Made by a program: the position numbers and the translations under genes. From an uncultured Bacteroidota bacterium (lineage in GTDB: Bacteria; Bacteroidota; Bacteroidia; JABEUT01): 64,000 nt of DNA. The notes under the pieces are model-generated. The model had not been told where the DNA came from. It worked only from the letters and a program-made list of their open reading frames with translations, and made no database searches. The stretch spans positions 1 through 64,000 of the forward strand of contig CAIPDV010000104.1 of assembly GCA_903863935.1 (NCBI GenBank), in the 5' to 3' direction. Positions 44,954 to 51,974 of the stretch are shown here, one piece after another. Position 1 is the stretch's first letter; the number at the start of each line of letters is the position of its first letter.

Positions 44954-45448
44954 TTAGTTTAGATTAACTTCGTCTATCATAGTGTTTACAAGCGCTTTCT
45001 GCTTTTCATCGGAAGATAGTTCAGTTCTGATTATCTTCTCTGCAATTTCAATTGAAAGCTTTGCAACCTGGTTTTTAATTTCGTCCATTGCAGCCACTTT
45101 CTCGCCTTGAATAGCGTCACGGGTGCTCTGCATAATTTTATCAGCTTCGATTTGCGCTTTAGCTTTTGCTTCTCCAATAATACTGTCTTTGGTTTCGCGG
45201 GCTTCTTTTAAAAGCTTGTCGCGTTCATTGCGGGCTTCCATCAAAATAGCTTCGTTACTAGCTTGCAAAGCTGCCATTTCTTGTTTTGCCTTTTCAGCAG
45301 AATCAAGTGCATTTTGAATGGAAGACTCCCTGTCTTTTAATGATTTAAGGATTGGCTTCCATGCCATTTTCTTTAACAGGAAAAACACCACCAAAAAGGT
45401 GATCGTCATCCAAAATATAAGCCCGATTGAAGGTACTATAAGATCCAT
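44954..45448 (-). CDS. atpF: ATP synthase F0 subunit b
   Basis: This 164-aa protein is the peripheral stalk. A single transmembrane helix ('SIGLIFWMTITFLVVFFLLKKMAWKPILKSLKDRE') is followed by a long charged helix rich in Ala, Glu and Lys that forms the dimeric coiled coil ('AKQEMAALQASNEAILMEARNERDKLL'). It ends 5 bp before atpH. It is separated from atpE by an unusually long gap of 128 bp that contains a terminator-like hairpin. Confidence 0.94.
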   Translation of the reverse strand: MDLIVPSIGLIFWMTITFLVVFFLLKKMAWKPILKSLKDRESSIQNALDSAEKAKQEMAALQASNEAILMEARNERDKLLKEARETKDSIIGEAKAKAQIEADKIMQSTRDAIQGEKVAAMDEIKNQVAKLSIEIAEKIIRTELSSDEKQKALVNTMIDEVNLN

Positions 45449-45454
45449 TTTCTT

Positions 45455-45524
45455 GAGTTATGAGTTATAAGTTATGAGTTATAATCCTATTGATTCTTAA
45501 TTCCTAATTCTCAATTCCTAATTA
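45455..45524. repeat. degenerate tandem words (AGTTATGAGTTATA / AATTCCTAATTC)
   Basis: GAGTTATGAGTTATAAGTTATGAGTTATAA is followed by TTCTTAATTCCTAATTCTCAATTCCTAATT. Each block repeats a 7-11-bp word two to four times. It occupies the gap between atpE and atpF. Similar word repeats occur in other gaps of this window. Confidence 0.6.
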
Positions 45525-45566
45525 AAAAGAGCCCCGGAGAACAACCAACCGTTGGTCTCCGGAGTT
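45525..45566 (-). terminator. terminator-like hairpin between atpE and atpF
   Basis: On the minus strand the RNA reads CUCCGGAGA-loop-UCUCCGGGG-CUCUUUUUAAU. The stem has 9 pairs including one U-G. The loop can form a small CCAA/UUGG stem, and a U-tract follows. It lies about 13 nt after the atpE stop. Being inside the operon it may be a partial terminator or an RNA-stabilising 3' end for atpBE. Confidence 0.65.
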
Positions 45567-45576
45567 CAAATAGTAA

Positions 45577-45843
45577 TTACTTGATAAGCAATACCAACAA
45601 TCCGATTACCATACCAAAGAAGGAAGTACCTTCAATAAAGGCGATGGCAAGAATCATGTTTGTACGCAAATCAGCCATAATTTCTGGTTGACGGGCCATG
45701 GATTGAAGACCATTGGAACCAATTGATCCGATACCGATACCGGCACCGAGAGCGGCTAAACCTGCTCCAATTGCACCAAGACCATATCCGATACCGATGT
45801 TGGCACCATTGTCCGCTGCGTTTAATAAAATAGTTGATAACAT
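45577..45843 (-). CDS. atpE: ATP synthase F0 subunit c
   Basis: This 88-aa hairpin of two transmembrane helices forms the rotor ring. The first helix is Gly/Ala-rich ('GYGLGAIGAGLAALGAGIGIGSIG'), the polar loop is 'ARQPE', and the second helix carries the ion-binding Glu in 'LAIAFIEGTSFFGMVIG'. I do not see the Gln and Ser ligands typical of sodium-binding c subunits, so proton coupling is more likely. It is 32 bp downstream of atpB. Confidence 0.95.
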   Translation of the reverse strand: MLSTILLNAADNGANIGIGYGLGAIGAGLAALGAGIGIGSIGSNGLQSMARQPEIMADLRTNMILAIAFIEGTSFFGMVIGLLVLLIK

Positions 45844-45875
45844 AATTAATTATTTAGAGTTAAAGAATCCATTGT

Positions 45876-46952
45876 TTAGTGATGCTCTGCTTCTTCTGTT
45901 GCCATTCCGAAATAGATTGCCGAAAGCAAGGTGAACACATACGCTTGTATGAGTGACACCAAAACGTCGAGCAATAACATACCTGCTGAGAAAGCAACTG
46001 AAAAAACAGATGTTAAATATCCTGCAAAGTGGCCCCATAAACCTCCGAAGATGAATATGAGTGCGAAAAATGAAAGGGCTACAATGTGTCCGGCAAGCAT
46101 ATTGGCGAATATCCGGATAAGAAGTGTGAATGGTTTTAAAATGATACCGAGTGTTTCAATCGGACCAAGGATAGAAATTTTAACCCATGCAGGAACACCT
46201 GGCATCCATAAGGTGTGTCCCCAATAGGTTTTACCGGAGTTGACCATCATTACAATAAATGTGAATAAGGCCAAGGTGGTTGTAACGGCAATGTTGCCTG
46301 TTACGTTTGCTCCTCCAGGAAAGAAAGGAACAAGACCTAATAAATTCACCAATAAAATAAAGAAGAATAAAGTTAGCAAATAAGGCATGAATTTTTCATA
46401 TTTCTTCTTACCAATACTAGGGATGGCTAAGTCATCGCGAACAAAAACAATAATGGGTTCGAAGAACGATTGAATTCCTTTTGGTGCGCCTGTTCCCCTT
46501 TTGCTATATCCTTTTGATACTGCTAACATTATTAGTATTAATAAGATTCCGGATAAAAGAATGCTTGCGGCAGTCTTGGTTATTGACAGATCCCAGATTT
46601 TGGCAGTTTCATCCTTATTGATTGCTCCGCTCGCATCAACTGCAACAATATGTTCACCGTTTAATTTGTATCCGTTATAAGCAACACCATTTTCTAACTT
46701 AGCAGAAGAAAATACATCAAGTCCGTGGGTAGAAGAGTACAGGATAATAGGAAGCGGAATTGAAACATCACCTGCAACATGCCAGCTATGGGCATCGCTT
46801 ACGTGCTCCAAAATCATATCACCGGCATTGAAAGGCTTGCCACTTTCACCTTCTGCAAAAACCACTGAAGGAATTGCAAAAAGGAGGGTCGCTATAAAAA
46901 ACAGTTTCTTAATTTTCGAAATACCTTTAAAATCAGACACTTTTATGTTCAT
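45876..46952 (-). CDS. atpB: ATP synthase F0 subunit a
   Basis: This 358-aa protein is the stator channel subunit. The C-terminal half has the usual membrane helices with the essential Arg in 'LLIRIFANMLAGHIVALS' and the last helix 'LDVLVSLIQAYVFTLLSAIYFGMA'. The N-terminal part is about 100 residues longer than in E. coli and starts with a signal-peptide-like helix ('KLFFIATLLFAIPSVVFAEGE') plus a periplasmic stretch, as I recall for Bacteroidota a subunits. It is the first gene of the operon. Confidence 0.94.
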   Translation of the reverse strand: MNIKVSDFKGISKIKKLFFIATLLFAIPSVVFAEGESGKPFNAGDMILEHVSDAHSWHVAGDVSIPLPIILYSSTHGLDVFSSAKLENGVAYNGYKLNGEHIVAVDASGAINKDETAKIWDLSITKTAASILLSGILLILIMLAVSKGYSKRGTGAPKGIQSFFEPIIVFVRDDLAIPSIGKKKYEKFMPYLLTLFFFILLVNLLGLVPFFPGGANVTGNIAVTTTLALFTFIVMMVNSGKTYWGHTLWMPGVPAWVKISILGPIETLGIILKPFTLLIRIFANMLAGHIVALSFFALIFIFGGLWGHFAGYLTSVFSVAFSAGMLLLDVLVSLIQAYVFTLLSAIYFGMATEEAEHH

Positions 46953-46990
46953 TTTGAGGGCTTTTTAGCCGCTTTTTTTGAAATTCGCTG

Positions 46991-46998
46991 CAAATATA
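46991..46998 (-). promoter_or_regulatory. candidate -7 box of the atpBEFHAG operon
   Basis: TATATTTG on the minus strand, 38 nt before the atpB ATG (46952), fits TAnnTTTG. The leader contains GGCT-AAAA-AGCC, a 4-bp stem close to the start codon. Confidence 0.5.
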
Positions 46999-47159
46999 TG
47001 CTATTTCCGAAACAACTATTTCGGATTGTGAATAAGTTTTGAAAGAAAAACAGAAATATTATCTCTGCTTAAAACTTGAACTTTAAAATTAGTGCAATAT
47101 CAATATTTTGTACTTTAGTAAATCGTTTGTGATTTGAATCACACAACATCATTTTAAGA

Positions 47160-47594
47160 ATGAAATCAGGGTTACTGCTAATTACAATAGTATTTGCATC
47201 CTTCTACTGTCATGCACAAACATCTGTAGGAGATTCTATTAGTAAGATAAAGAAACTTTTACAAGGAAATTGGGTGGATAGTTCGAGACCTTATTTTTAT
47301 TCAATAAATGATTCTTCAATTACAATTATTATGAATGAGGATAACCATAGGGCTGATACTATTTTATGGCATTATAGAGTCGATACTATTAGCGATTGGA
47401 AATTTAAATCTGGTTGGGTTGGGTATTTTATTACTGCATATGTTGTAAATTGCAAGGATACAAATAAACAGCACTCTCTAGATGAGTCAGAACCCTGTCT
47501 GCCGTTCAGAGAAACATTTCAAATGTTAAACAAGAAACAATTATGGCTACTGTCTGATTATGATTTTCCATTATTTCTGAATAAAAAGGAATAA
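47160..47594 (+). CDS. small secreted protein of unknown function
   Basis: This 144-aa protein has a signal peptide 'MKSGLLLITIVFASFYCHAQ'. The mature part begins 'LLQGNWVDSSRPYFYSINDSSITIIM' and ends 'MLNKKQLWLLSDYDFPLFLNKKE'. The opening 'L-x-G-x-W' and alternating strands recall small lipocalin-like or DUF-type beta-barrels, but I recognise no family. It stands alone and converges with the YiiX-like gene, with a gap of 7 bp. Confidence 0.65.
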   Translation: MKSGLLLITIVFASFYCHAQTSVGDSISKIKKLLQGNWVDSSRPYFYSINDSSITIIMNEDNHRADTILWHYRVDTISDWKFKSGWVGYFITAYVVNCKDTNKQHSLDESEPCLPFRETFQMLNKKQLWLLSDYDFPLFLNKKE

Positions 47595-47601
47595 CACAAG
47601 C

Positions 47602-48102
47602 TCACTCCAGCTTCCTATACTTAGCCTTATCAGAATCATCTCCAATAATTTTAAACTTCTCATCCGCATAAATGATAAAATCCCAAGGAGTGTTACTGTT
47701 TTCGTAACAAGTGGCAGGTGGATTAAGTTTATTCAAATAGCGGCGGATAAATTGTGCGGAGCTCGCTTTATCCTTTTTATGAAGATTGACTTTCTCATCT
47801 TTATGCATTATTTTTCTTACCGCATCATTAATTTCAAACTGATACCAGCCTACAGGCCTAACAATGCAAAAATGAGTGTACTTTTTCATTTTGTGCGATA
47901 AAAACAAAGGATCTATTTTGTCCGCATTGCTGTCAAGGCTAAAGTAGCGTTCATTACTAATAAACACCACCCCTGCATGGTTGTAATAGCTTTTATCGAA
48001 ATACTGAGTTAACCAGGCACGAATGCCAATGCCTCTGAACAATATGATATCGCCGTTATTTATCTTTTCCCGTAATTCCGGATACGCAGAAGTTAAAGCC
48101 AT
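47602..48102 (-). CDS. YiiX/NlpC-P60-like permuted papain-fold protein, catalytic Cys replaced
   Basis: This 166-aa protein resembles the YiiX/YaeF branch of permuted papain-like enzymes. 'NNGDIILFRGIGIRAW' is followed by 'YYNHAGVVFI', which carries the presumed catalytic His42. In this branch the nucleophile comes later as 'CSxL/F'; here the matching stretch is 'KASSAQFIRRYL', with Ser114 in its place. It may be inactive, or the alignment may be off (Cys132 is nearby). There is no signal peptide, so it is probably cytosolic. Stand-alone gene. Confidence 0.66.
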   Translation of the reverse strand: MALTSAYPELREKINNGDIILFRGIGIRAWLTQYFDKSYYNHAGVVFISNERYFSLDSNADKIDPLFLSHKMKKYTHFCIVRPVGWYQFEINDAVRKIMHKDEKVNLHKKDKASSAQFIRRYLNKLNPPATCYENSNTPWDFIIYADEKFKIIGDDSDKAKYRKLE

Positions 48103-48197
48103 GATTTATATTTCTATCGAAATTTTTCTCCAAAAGTAATTATCAATCCTTATAGTTCAGTTTTGTTTATAAACATTCCTTTTAAAATTGAAATATC

Positions 48198-48205
48198 TAC
48201 CTTTG
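48198..48205 (+). promoter_or_regulatory. candidate -7 box of the GH5 gene
   Basis: TACCTTTG fits TAnnTTTG and lies 26 nt before the ATG at 48232. Confidence 0.5.
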
Positions 48206-48231
48206 TCTACTGACATACATTTAAAATTAAA

Positions 48232-49662
48232 ATGCGCCCTACCCATATCCCTAGAGCTCTTCTTGCTTTATTTCTTGTTTTATTTATTAATCTCAGGGTT
48301 CAATCGCAACTTGTTTTGCATACCTCCGGGAATAAAATTATGGACTCAACCGGGAAACAAGTTATTCTTCGCGGTGTAAATTTAGGAGGCTGGCTGGTTA
48401 CTGAGAACTGGATGTGCGGAATAACAGATACTACAGATGCAGAAGGGCGTGCTTCAATACAATCACTTGAAAAACGGTTCACCCAACCCCAGGTAAAGCA
48501 ATTGGTAAAAACATGGGAAGATAATTGGATTACTGCGGCTGATTTGGACACAATCCAATCATTGGGATTTAATTTTGTGAGAGTCCCATTTGGATGGAGA
48601 AACCTTCAGGACCAAAAACAACAATGGTATCTTGATTCACTCGGACATATTGATTTTTCAAGATTTGACTGGATAGTCAAGCAGGCGGCTATTCGCCATA
48701 TCTACGTTCTATTCGATTATCATATTTGGCTTAACCAAAACCAGGATTACAGCGGTATATCCCATGTAGATAGTGTTATTCTTAATGCCTGTAAAATCTG
48801 GCGCGTTGTTGCCAAACATTTCAATGGAAATACCAGAGTAGCCGGATATGATTTGCTGAACGAACCCACGGCCAGCTATAGAGATACCGTAATGCATTTA
48901 ATTTATGATACGGTTCGCTCCGTTGATCCTTCTCACATGATATCTATTGAATGGACTGCAATTGATACCGGCCGCTGGCACAATGTATTATATCAAGATC
49001 ACTGGTATGGCTTAACATCTGGTTCAAAGCCACGAAATGTTACGTATTTTGATAGTGCCTATTTACCAGTCTTAAACAATGCCGACAGTAAAGGAGTACC
49101 TTATTATATTGGAGAAACACATGTTGCTGATGACTCTTCAATGGCTTGGTCGCTTTATCAATATTGTTTGCATAATACCAGTTGGTCACCTTGGACCTAC
49201 AAAACCATAAATCAATGGGGTTGGGGGCTTATTTCGCTTTTCCCTAACAAAGTAAGTGCGAATATTGTTAAAGATCCTTATGATACGATACTAGCCAGGT
49301 GGTCTGGTGTATCTAAAGCAACTAATAGTTACGAATTGCAAGATGTTAAAACTATATGGAATACAGGAGCGAAAGATGTGTGTTTGCCGAACGGAATACA
49401 AAATATTCATGGACAAGATTTGATTGTAACCTTATATCCGAACCCGGCCAATAATTACGTTTTTGTGGAAACGGATGAAAATGCACTGGGTGGAATCATT
49501 CTATTATCAGATATAACAGGTAGAGAAATAATGCGGTCTGAAATAAAGGCCCCTGAAACAAGAATACCTGTTTCAGGTTGTTCTAATGGAATATATGTTG
49601 TAAAAGTTAGTAGCCCAAATGGGCAAAGCACTACTAGGAAGTTGCTAGTTGTGCGCTATTAA
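48232..49662 (+). CDS. glycoside hydrolase family 5 enzyme with T9SS sorting domain
   Basis: This is a 476-aa secreted hydrolase. A signal peptide is followed by the GH5 opening 'ILRGVNLGGWLVTENWM'. The acid/base Glu lies in 'GYDLLNEPTA' (about residue 222) and the nucleophile Glu in 'YYIGETHVA' (about 297). The fold is a TIM barrel that cleaves beta-1,4 or beta-1,3 glucans or mannans; 'GVNLGGWLV' is common in exo-beta-1,3-glucanase-like GH5 members, so cellulose is not assured. The last 75 residues ('LYPNPANNYVFVETD...GIYVVKVSS') form a Por-type T9SS sorting domain. No polysaccharide-utilisation genes are next to it. Confidence 0.9.
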   Translation: MRPTHIPRALLALFLVLFINLRVQSQLVLHTSGNKIMDSTGKQVILRGVNLGGWLVTENWMCGITDTTDAEGRASIQSLEKRFTQPQVKQLVKTWEDNWITAADLDTIQSLGFNFVRVPFGWRNLQDQKQQWYLDSLGHIDFSRFDWIVKQAAIRHIYVLFDYHIWLNQNQDYSGISHVDSVILNACKIWRVVAKHFNGNTRVAGYDLLNEPTASYRDTVMHLIYDTVRSVDPSHMISIEWTAIDTGRWHNVLYQDHWYGLTSGSKPRNVTYFDSAYLPVLNNADSKGVPYYIGETHVADDSSMAWSLYQYCLHNTSWSPWTYKTINQWGWGLISLFPNKVSANIVKDPYDTILARWSGVSKATNSYELQDVKTIWNTGAKDVCLPNGIQNIHGQDLIVTLYPNPANNYVFVETDENALGGIILLSDITGREIMRSEIKAPETRIPVSGCSNGIYVVKVSSPNGQSTTRKLLVVRY

Positions 49663-49727
49663 CCCACTCACGATATTTTTTCACATTTAACCAACCTTGG
49701 TTTTACACATAAAGTTTTCTCAGTCCT

Positions 49728-49750
49728 TTGGCTGAAAAAAATTACCTTTA
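49728..49750 (+). promoter_or_regulatory. candidate promoter of the DUF4399 gene
   Basis: TTGGCTGAAAAAA (49728-49740) precedes TACCTTTA (49743-49750), a near-consensus -7 box. The 13-mer is identical to that at 4722-4734. Confidence 0.4.
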
Positions 49751-49777
49751 CAGTTCAAACCAAAACACACCGTATAA

Positions 49778-50263
49778 ATGAAACCATTATTTTTACTCCC
49801 TATTGCATTACTTGCAACAATTGTAGCATGCAACCAATCAAAAGATACCAATACTGCTACTTCAGCAAACACCACAACCACTGCTCCCGCCACTACCCCG
49901 GCAGCGAAAACTAACCCCAACGAGCCTAAGGATAGCGGTGTTTATTTTGTAAACCTGAAAAACTGGGATACGGTGAAATCACCATTCGTTGTGCAAATGG
50001 GTGTAAAAGGAAAGACCGTTGCGCCTATGGGTACCATGGATACTAAAACAGGCCACCACCATTTAATTATTGATGGAAATTATGTTGTAAAAGGCCTTGT
50101 AATTCCGAAAGACGAAACCCACCTTCACTTTGGTAAAGGACAAACCGTTGATACACTTTCATTGAGTCCGGGCTCCCACACGCTTACTTTGCAGTTTGCC
50201 GATGGTGCTCATATGTCATATGGCGATGATTGGCATGCTATGATTACTATCGTTGTAAAATAG
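49778..50263 (+). CDS. DUF4399 domain lipoprotein
   Basis: This 161-aa lipoprotein has signal 'MKPLFLLPIALLATIVAC' and a Thr/Ala/Pro-rich linker. The mature domain has 'YFVNLKNWDTVKSPFVVQMGVKG' and 'GHHHLIID', then 'HLHFGKGQTVDTLSLSPGSHTLTLQFADGAHMSYG', the pattern of the DUF4399 family. The His cluster suggests metal binding, but no function is established. It is probably periplasmic and membrane-anchored. Confidence 0.88.
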   Translation: MKPLFLLPIALLATIVACNQSKDTNTATSANTTTTAPATTPAAKTNPNEPKDSGVYFVNLKNWDTVKSPFVVQMGVKGKTVAPMGTMDTKTGHHHLIIDGNYVVKGLVIPKDETHLHFGKGQTVDTLSLSPGSHTLTLQFADGAHMSYGDDWHAMITIVVK

Positions 50264-50296
50264 TTGAGGACGAATCTTTTTTGTTTTGACTTTTAG

Positions 50297-50322
50297 GGGA
50301 AGGAAGATTTATCTTCTTTCCC
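50297..50322 (+). terminator. hairpin abutting the next promoter
   Basis: GGGAAGGAAGA-TTTA-TCTTCTTTCCC pairs over 11 bp with one G-T pair. It lies 33 bp past the DUF4399 stop and directly before the -7-like box TATCTTCG of the next gene. No T-tract follows, since the promoter begins there. Confidence 0.5.
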
Positions 50323-50330
50323 TATCTTCG
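50323..50330 (+). promoter_or_regulatory. candidate -7 box ending 4 nt before a start codon
   Basis: TATCTTCG differs from TAnnTTTG at one position. CGGC separates it from the ATG at 50335, so the transcript would be leaderless. Confidence 0.35.
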
Positions 50331-50334
50331 CGGC

Positions 50335-50787
50335 ATGTTAAAAAATCAGGCTCAAGCCAAACTACTGTTACTCTTAGCTCTTAGTTCTTCACTCTTAGCT
50401 TTCCCCTCTTGTTCCCCAAAAATAAAAATGGGCATCTGGGCAAAAAGACACCAGGATGCTGCAACTGCGCTTGGTAATTGGGCCGCAAGCAATCCTGGGG
50501 ATGCTACGGCTTTATTAAATAGTGACTGTTCGGATCGAAAACAGTTTAAGAAAAAAATAAATGATGCCCTTGCAGGTTCAACCCAACCAGAACAACCTGC
50601 ACAGCAAAGTGGTTATGATGTAAAGCAGCATAATTACCATTATGGCAACGCCCCTTCCAGAGGTAATTCCCGTGATGGATTTGCAGATTGGTGCAAAAAA
50701 CATCCAAAGGCCGCTAAAAGACTTAGAGGCCATGCTAAAGCCCTTTGCAAGGTTGGCCTAGGGATATTAAGTGGGGCTATTAAATAA
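50335..50787 (+). CDS. lipoprotein of unknown function
   Basis: This 150-aa lipoprotein has signal 'AKLLLLLALSSSLLAFPSC'. The signal-peptide DNA is made of a repeated word (CTCTTAGCT twice, 21 bp apart). The mature part is helical and basic: 'KMGIWAKRHQDAATALGNWAASNPGDATALLNSDCSDRKQF', a Gln/Pro-rich linker, and 'DGFADWCKKHPKAAKRLRGHAKALCKV'. The two halves share a faint 'W-x-x-x-H/N-P-x-x-A' pattern and may be a duplicated unit. No known family. Function unknown. Confidence 0.62.
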   Translation: MLKNQAQAKLLLLLALSSSLLAFPSCSPKIKMGIWAKRHQDAATALGNWAASNPGDATALLNSDCSDRKQFKKKINDALAGSTQPEQPAQQSGYDVKQHNYHYGNAPSRGNSRDGFADWCKKHPKAAKRLRGHAKALCKVGLGILSGAIK

Positions 50788-50797
50788 ATCAGACCTC

Positions 50798-50823
50798 ACC
50801 CTACCTTCTCCAAAAGGAGAGGG
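50798..50823. repeat. short inverted repeat (CTCCAAAAGGAG type)
   Basis: CCCTACCTTCTCCAAAAGGAGAGGG forms a stem TTCTCC/GGAGA with an AAAA loop, extended by CCCT/AGGG. It is one of the dispersed intergenic phrases seen in many Bacteroidota. Confidence 0.5.
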
Positions 50824-50875
50824 AAAGTCACTCTACTTTCCATTTATTATAATGAAGCGGGAGTCCCTAAAATAA

Positions 50876-50903
50876 ATTAGTCCCGAGGGCTATCGGGACT
50901 AAT
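50876..50903 (-). terminator. 11-bp perfect hairpin after the HTH gene
   Basis: ATTAGTCCCGA-GGGCTA-TCGGGACTAAT is a perfect stem with a 6-nt loop, 25 bp past the stop of the tandem-HTH gene. The core TCCCGA...TCGGGA is also a common dispersed palindrome, so it could be a repeat rather than a dedicated terminator. Confidence 0.6.
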
Positions 50904-50928
50904 CATTAAAAGTTAATAATTCTGAGAA

Positions 50929-51798
50929 TTAATGAAACCTCTTCTTGCTTTTGCCGGCTCTTGATTTACCCGGGAAATGTTTCCTTAAATGGGAGTGTAA
51001 GGTAACATACTGTAATTTGGATAAATAATTCTTTTGCAGCCAACGGTGCAAGTCAGACAATTTTTCGTTCGGTTTTACCTGAAGACGCTTTTTAATTGCG
51101 TTATGCGTTTCTTCATTAATAATCGTACGGAAAGGGCCTGCCTGACTTTGGCGAACTCTTGCCAAACCACCTTTTTTGTAAAGTTCAAGGCAGTTCATAA
51201 TACGCATGAAAGAACTTCCTGTTTCGCGGGTAATGTCTCCAATACCGTTGATCTTGCGTTCTTTCACCATGATCAAAATCTTGATCCTTGGTTTAATGCG
51301 TGGCAAAGCAAGCTTGTATGCTTCTTTAAGATCGGCAAGCGATTCCTTGATCTGAGGTAGTTGGTTTAATCTCAGTTCGCGGATCTCTTCGCCGAAATCT
51401 TTACGGGCATACTTGTAAAGTGTGGGCAAACTCACTTTCAAGCCATGCTTCTTCTGCAACCACTTGTGCAGTTCTTTATAGCTGGTAGGGTCACCACTTT
51501 TTAATCTTGTTTCAAGATCGTGGCGAACTTTGTCCGGCCATAAAAACCTTCTGTGGCCTTTGTCCTGAAGTTGCATGAGGGCTTTAAGTCCTCCCTTGTC
51601 ATACAATTCGCTCCATTTAAGAATAGAACTGTAGCTGGCTCCGGATGCTTTGGCTATATTAATTCTCGTGGCCCTGCGCTCTTTTTTGAGTGCTAATAAC
51701 ATTCTTATCCTGGGCTTCAGATAAGGCTTCACGTCCTTAAGTAAAGACTTAAGTTGAGGAAGCTGTTCGGTTACTTTGGTTTCTATTAGTTTTGTCAT
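50929..51798 (-). CDS. tandem winged-HTH protein related to transposase DNA-binding regions
   Basis: This 289-aa basic protein consists of two alignable units (about residues 20-135 and 150-275). Each starts with 'KPRIRMLLALKKE' or 'KPRIKILIMVKER', continues with an HTH ending in 'ELYDKGGL' or 'ELYKKGGL', and ends with 'SYKELHKWLQKKHGLKVSLPTLYKYARKDF' or 'LSDLHRWLQKNYLSKLQYVTLHSHLRKHF'. This is the layout of the N-terminal DNA-binding region of IS630-type transposases. No DDE catalytic domain follows, and no terminal inverted repeats were seen. The protein probably binds DNA as a regulator, or it is a domesticated transposase part. A direct repeat upstream may be its own operator. Confidence 0.7.
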   Translation of the reverse strand: MTKLIETKVTEQLPQLKSLLKDVKPYLKPRIRMLLALKKERRATRINIAKASGASYSSILKWSELYDKGGLKALMQLQDKGHRRFLWPDKVRHDLETRLKSGDPTSYKELHKWLQKKHGLKVSLPTLYKYARKDFGEEIRELRLNQLPQIKESLADLKEAYKLALPRIKPRIKILIMVKERKINGIGDITRETGSSFMRIMNCLELYKKGGLARVRQSQAGPFRTIINEETHNAIKKRLQVKPNEKLSDLHRWLQKNYLSKLQYVTLHSHLRKHFPGKSRAGKSKKRFH

Positions 51799-51804
51799 GA
51801 TGCA

Positions 51805-51835
51805 ATATTAGTACTTATTAATTTAATATTAGTAT
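51805..51835 (-). promoter_or_regulatory. 10-bp direct repeat, possible operator of the tandem-HTH gene
   Basis: AATATTAGTA occurs at 51805-51814 and again at 51826-51835, a 21-bp period (two helical turns). On the minus strand the first copy overlaps TAATATTG (51804-51811), a near-consensus -7 box 5 nt before the ATG. The second copy falls in the -28 to -37 area. Binding of a two-unit protein here would block transcription. Confidence 0.45.
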
Positions 51836-51953
51836 ACTTACATCACATTTTTAACATGGCTTAACAAAAAAAAATAATTCATCTTTGTCATTTATTGCTC
51901 ATATCCAATTCAAAACACATTATATCAGAAAAAAATATTTTTTTAATTTTTTT

Positions 51954-51961
51954 TATCTTTG
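51954..51961 (+). promoter_or_regulatory. candidate -7 box of the 52-kb beta-barrel gene
   Basis: TATCTTTG fits TAnnTTTG, 13 nt before the ATG at 51975. It lies inside the longer ORF of the track and so argues for the shorter protein. Confidence 0.55.
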
Positions 51962-51974
51962 CGCAAACAATAAA

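Noticed and set aside
51885-51974. N-terminal extension of the 52-kb beta-barrel protein
   Set aside because: The TATCTTTG promoter box lies within it; the ATG at 51975 gives a signal peptide.
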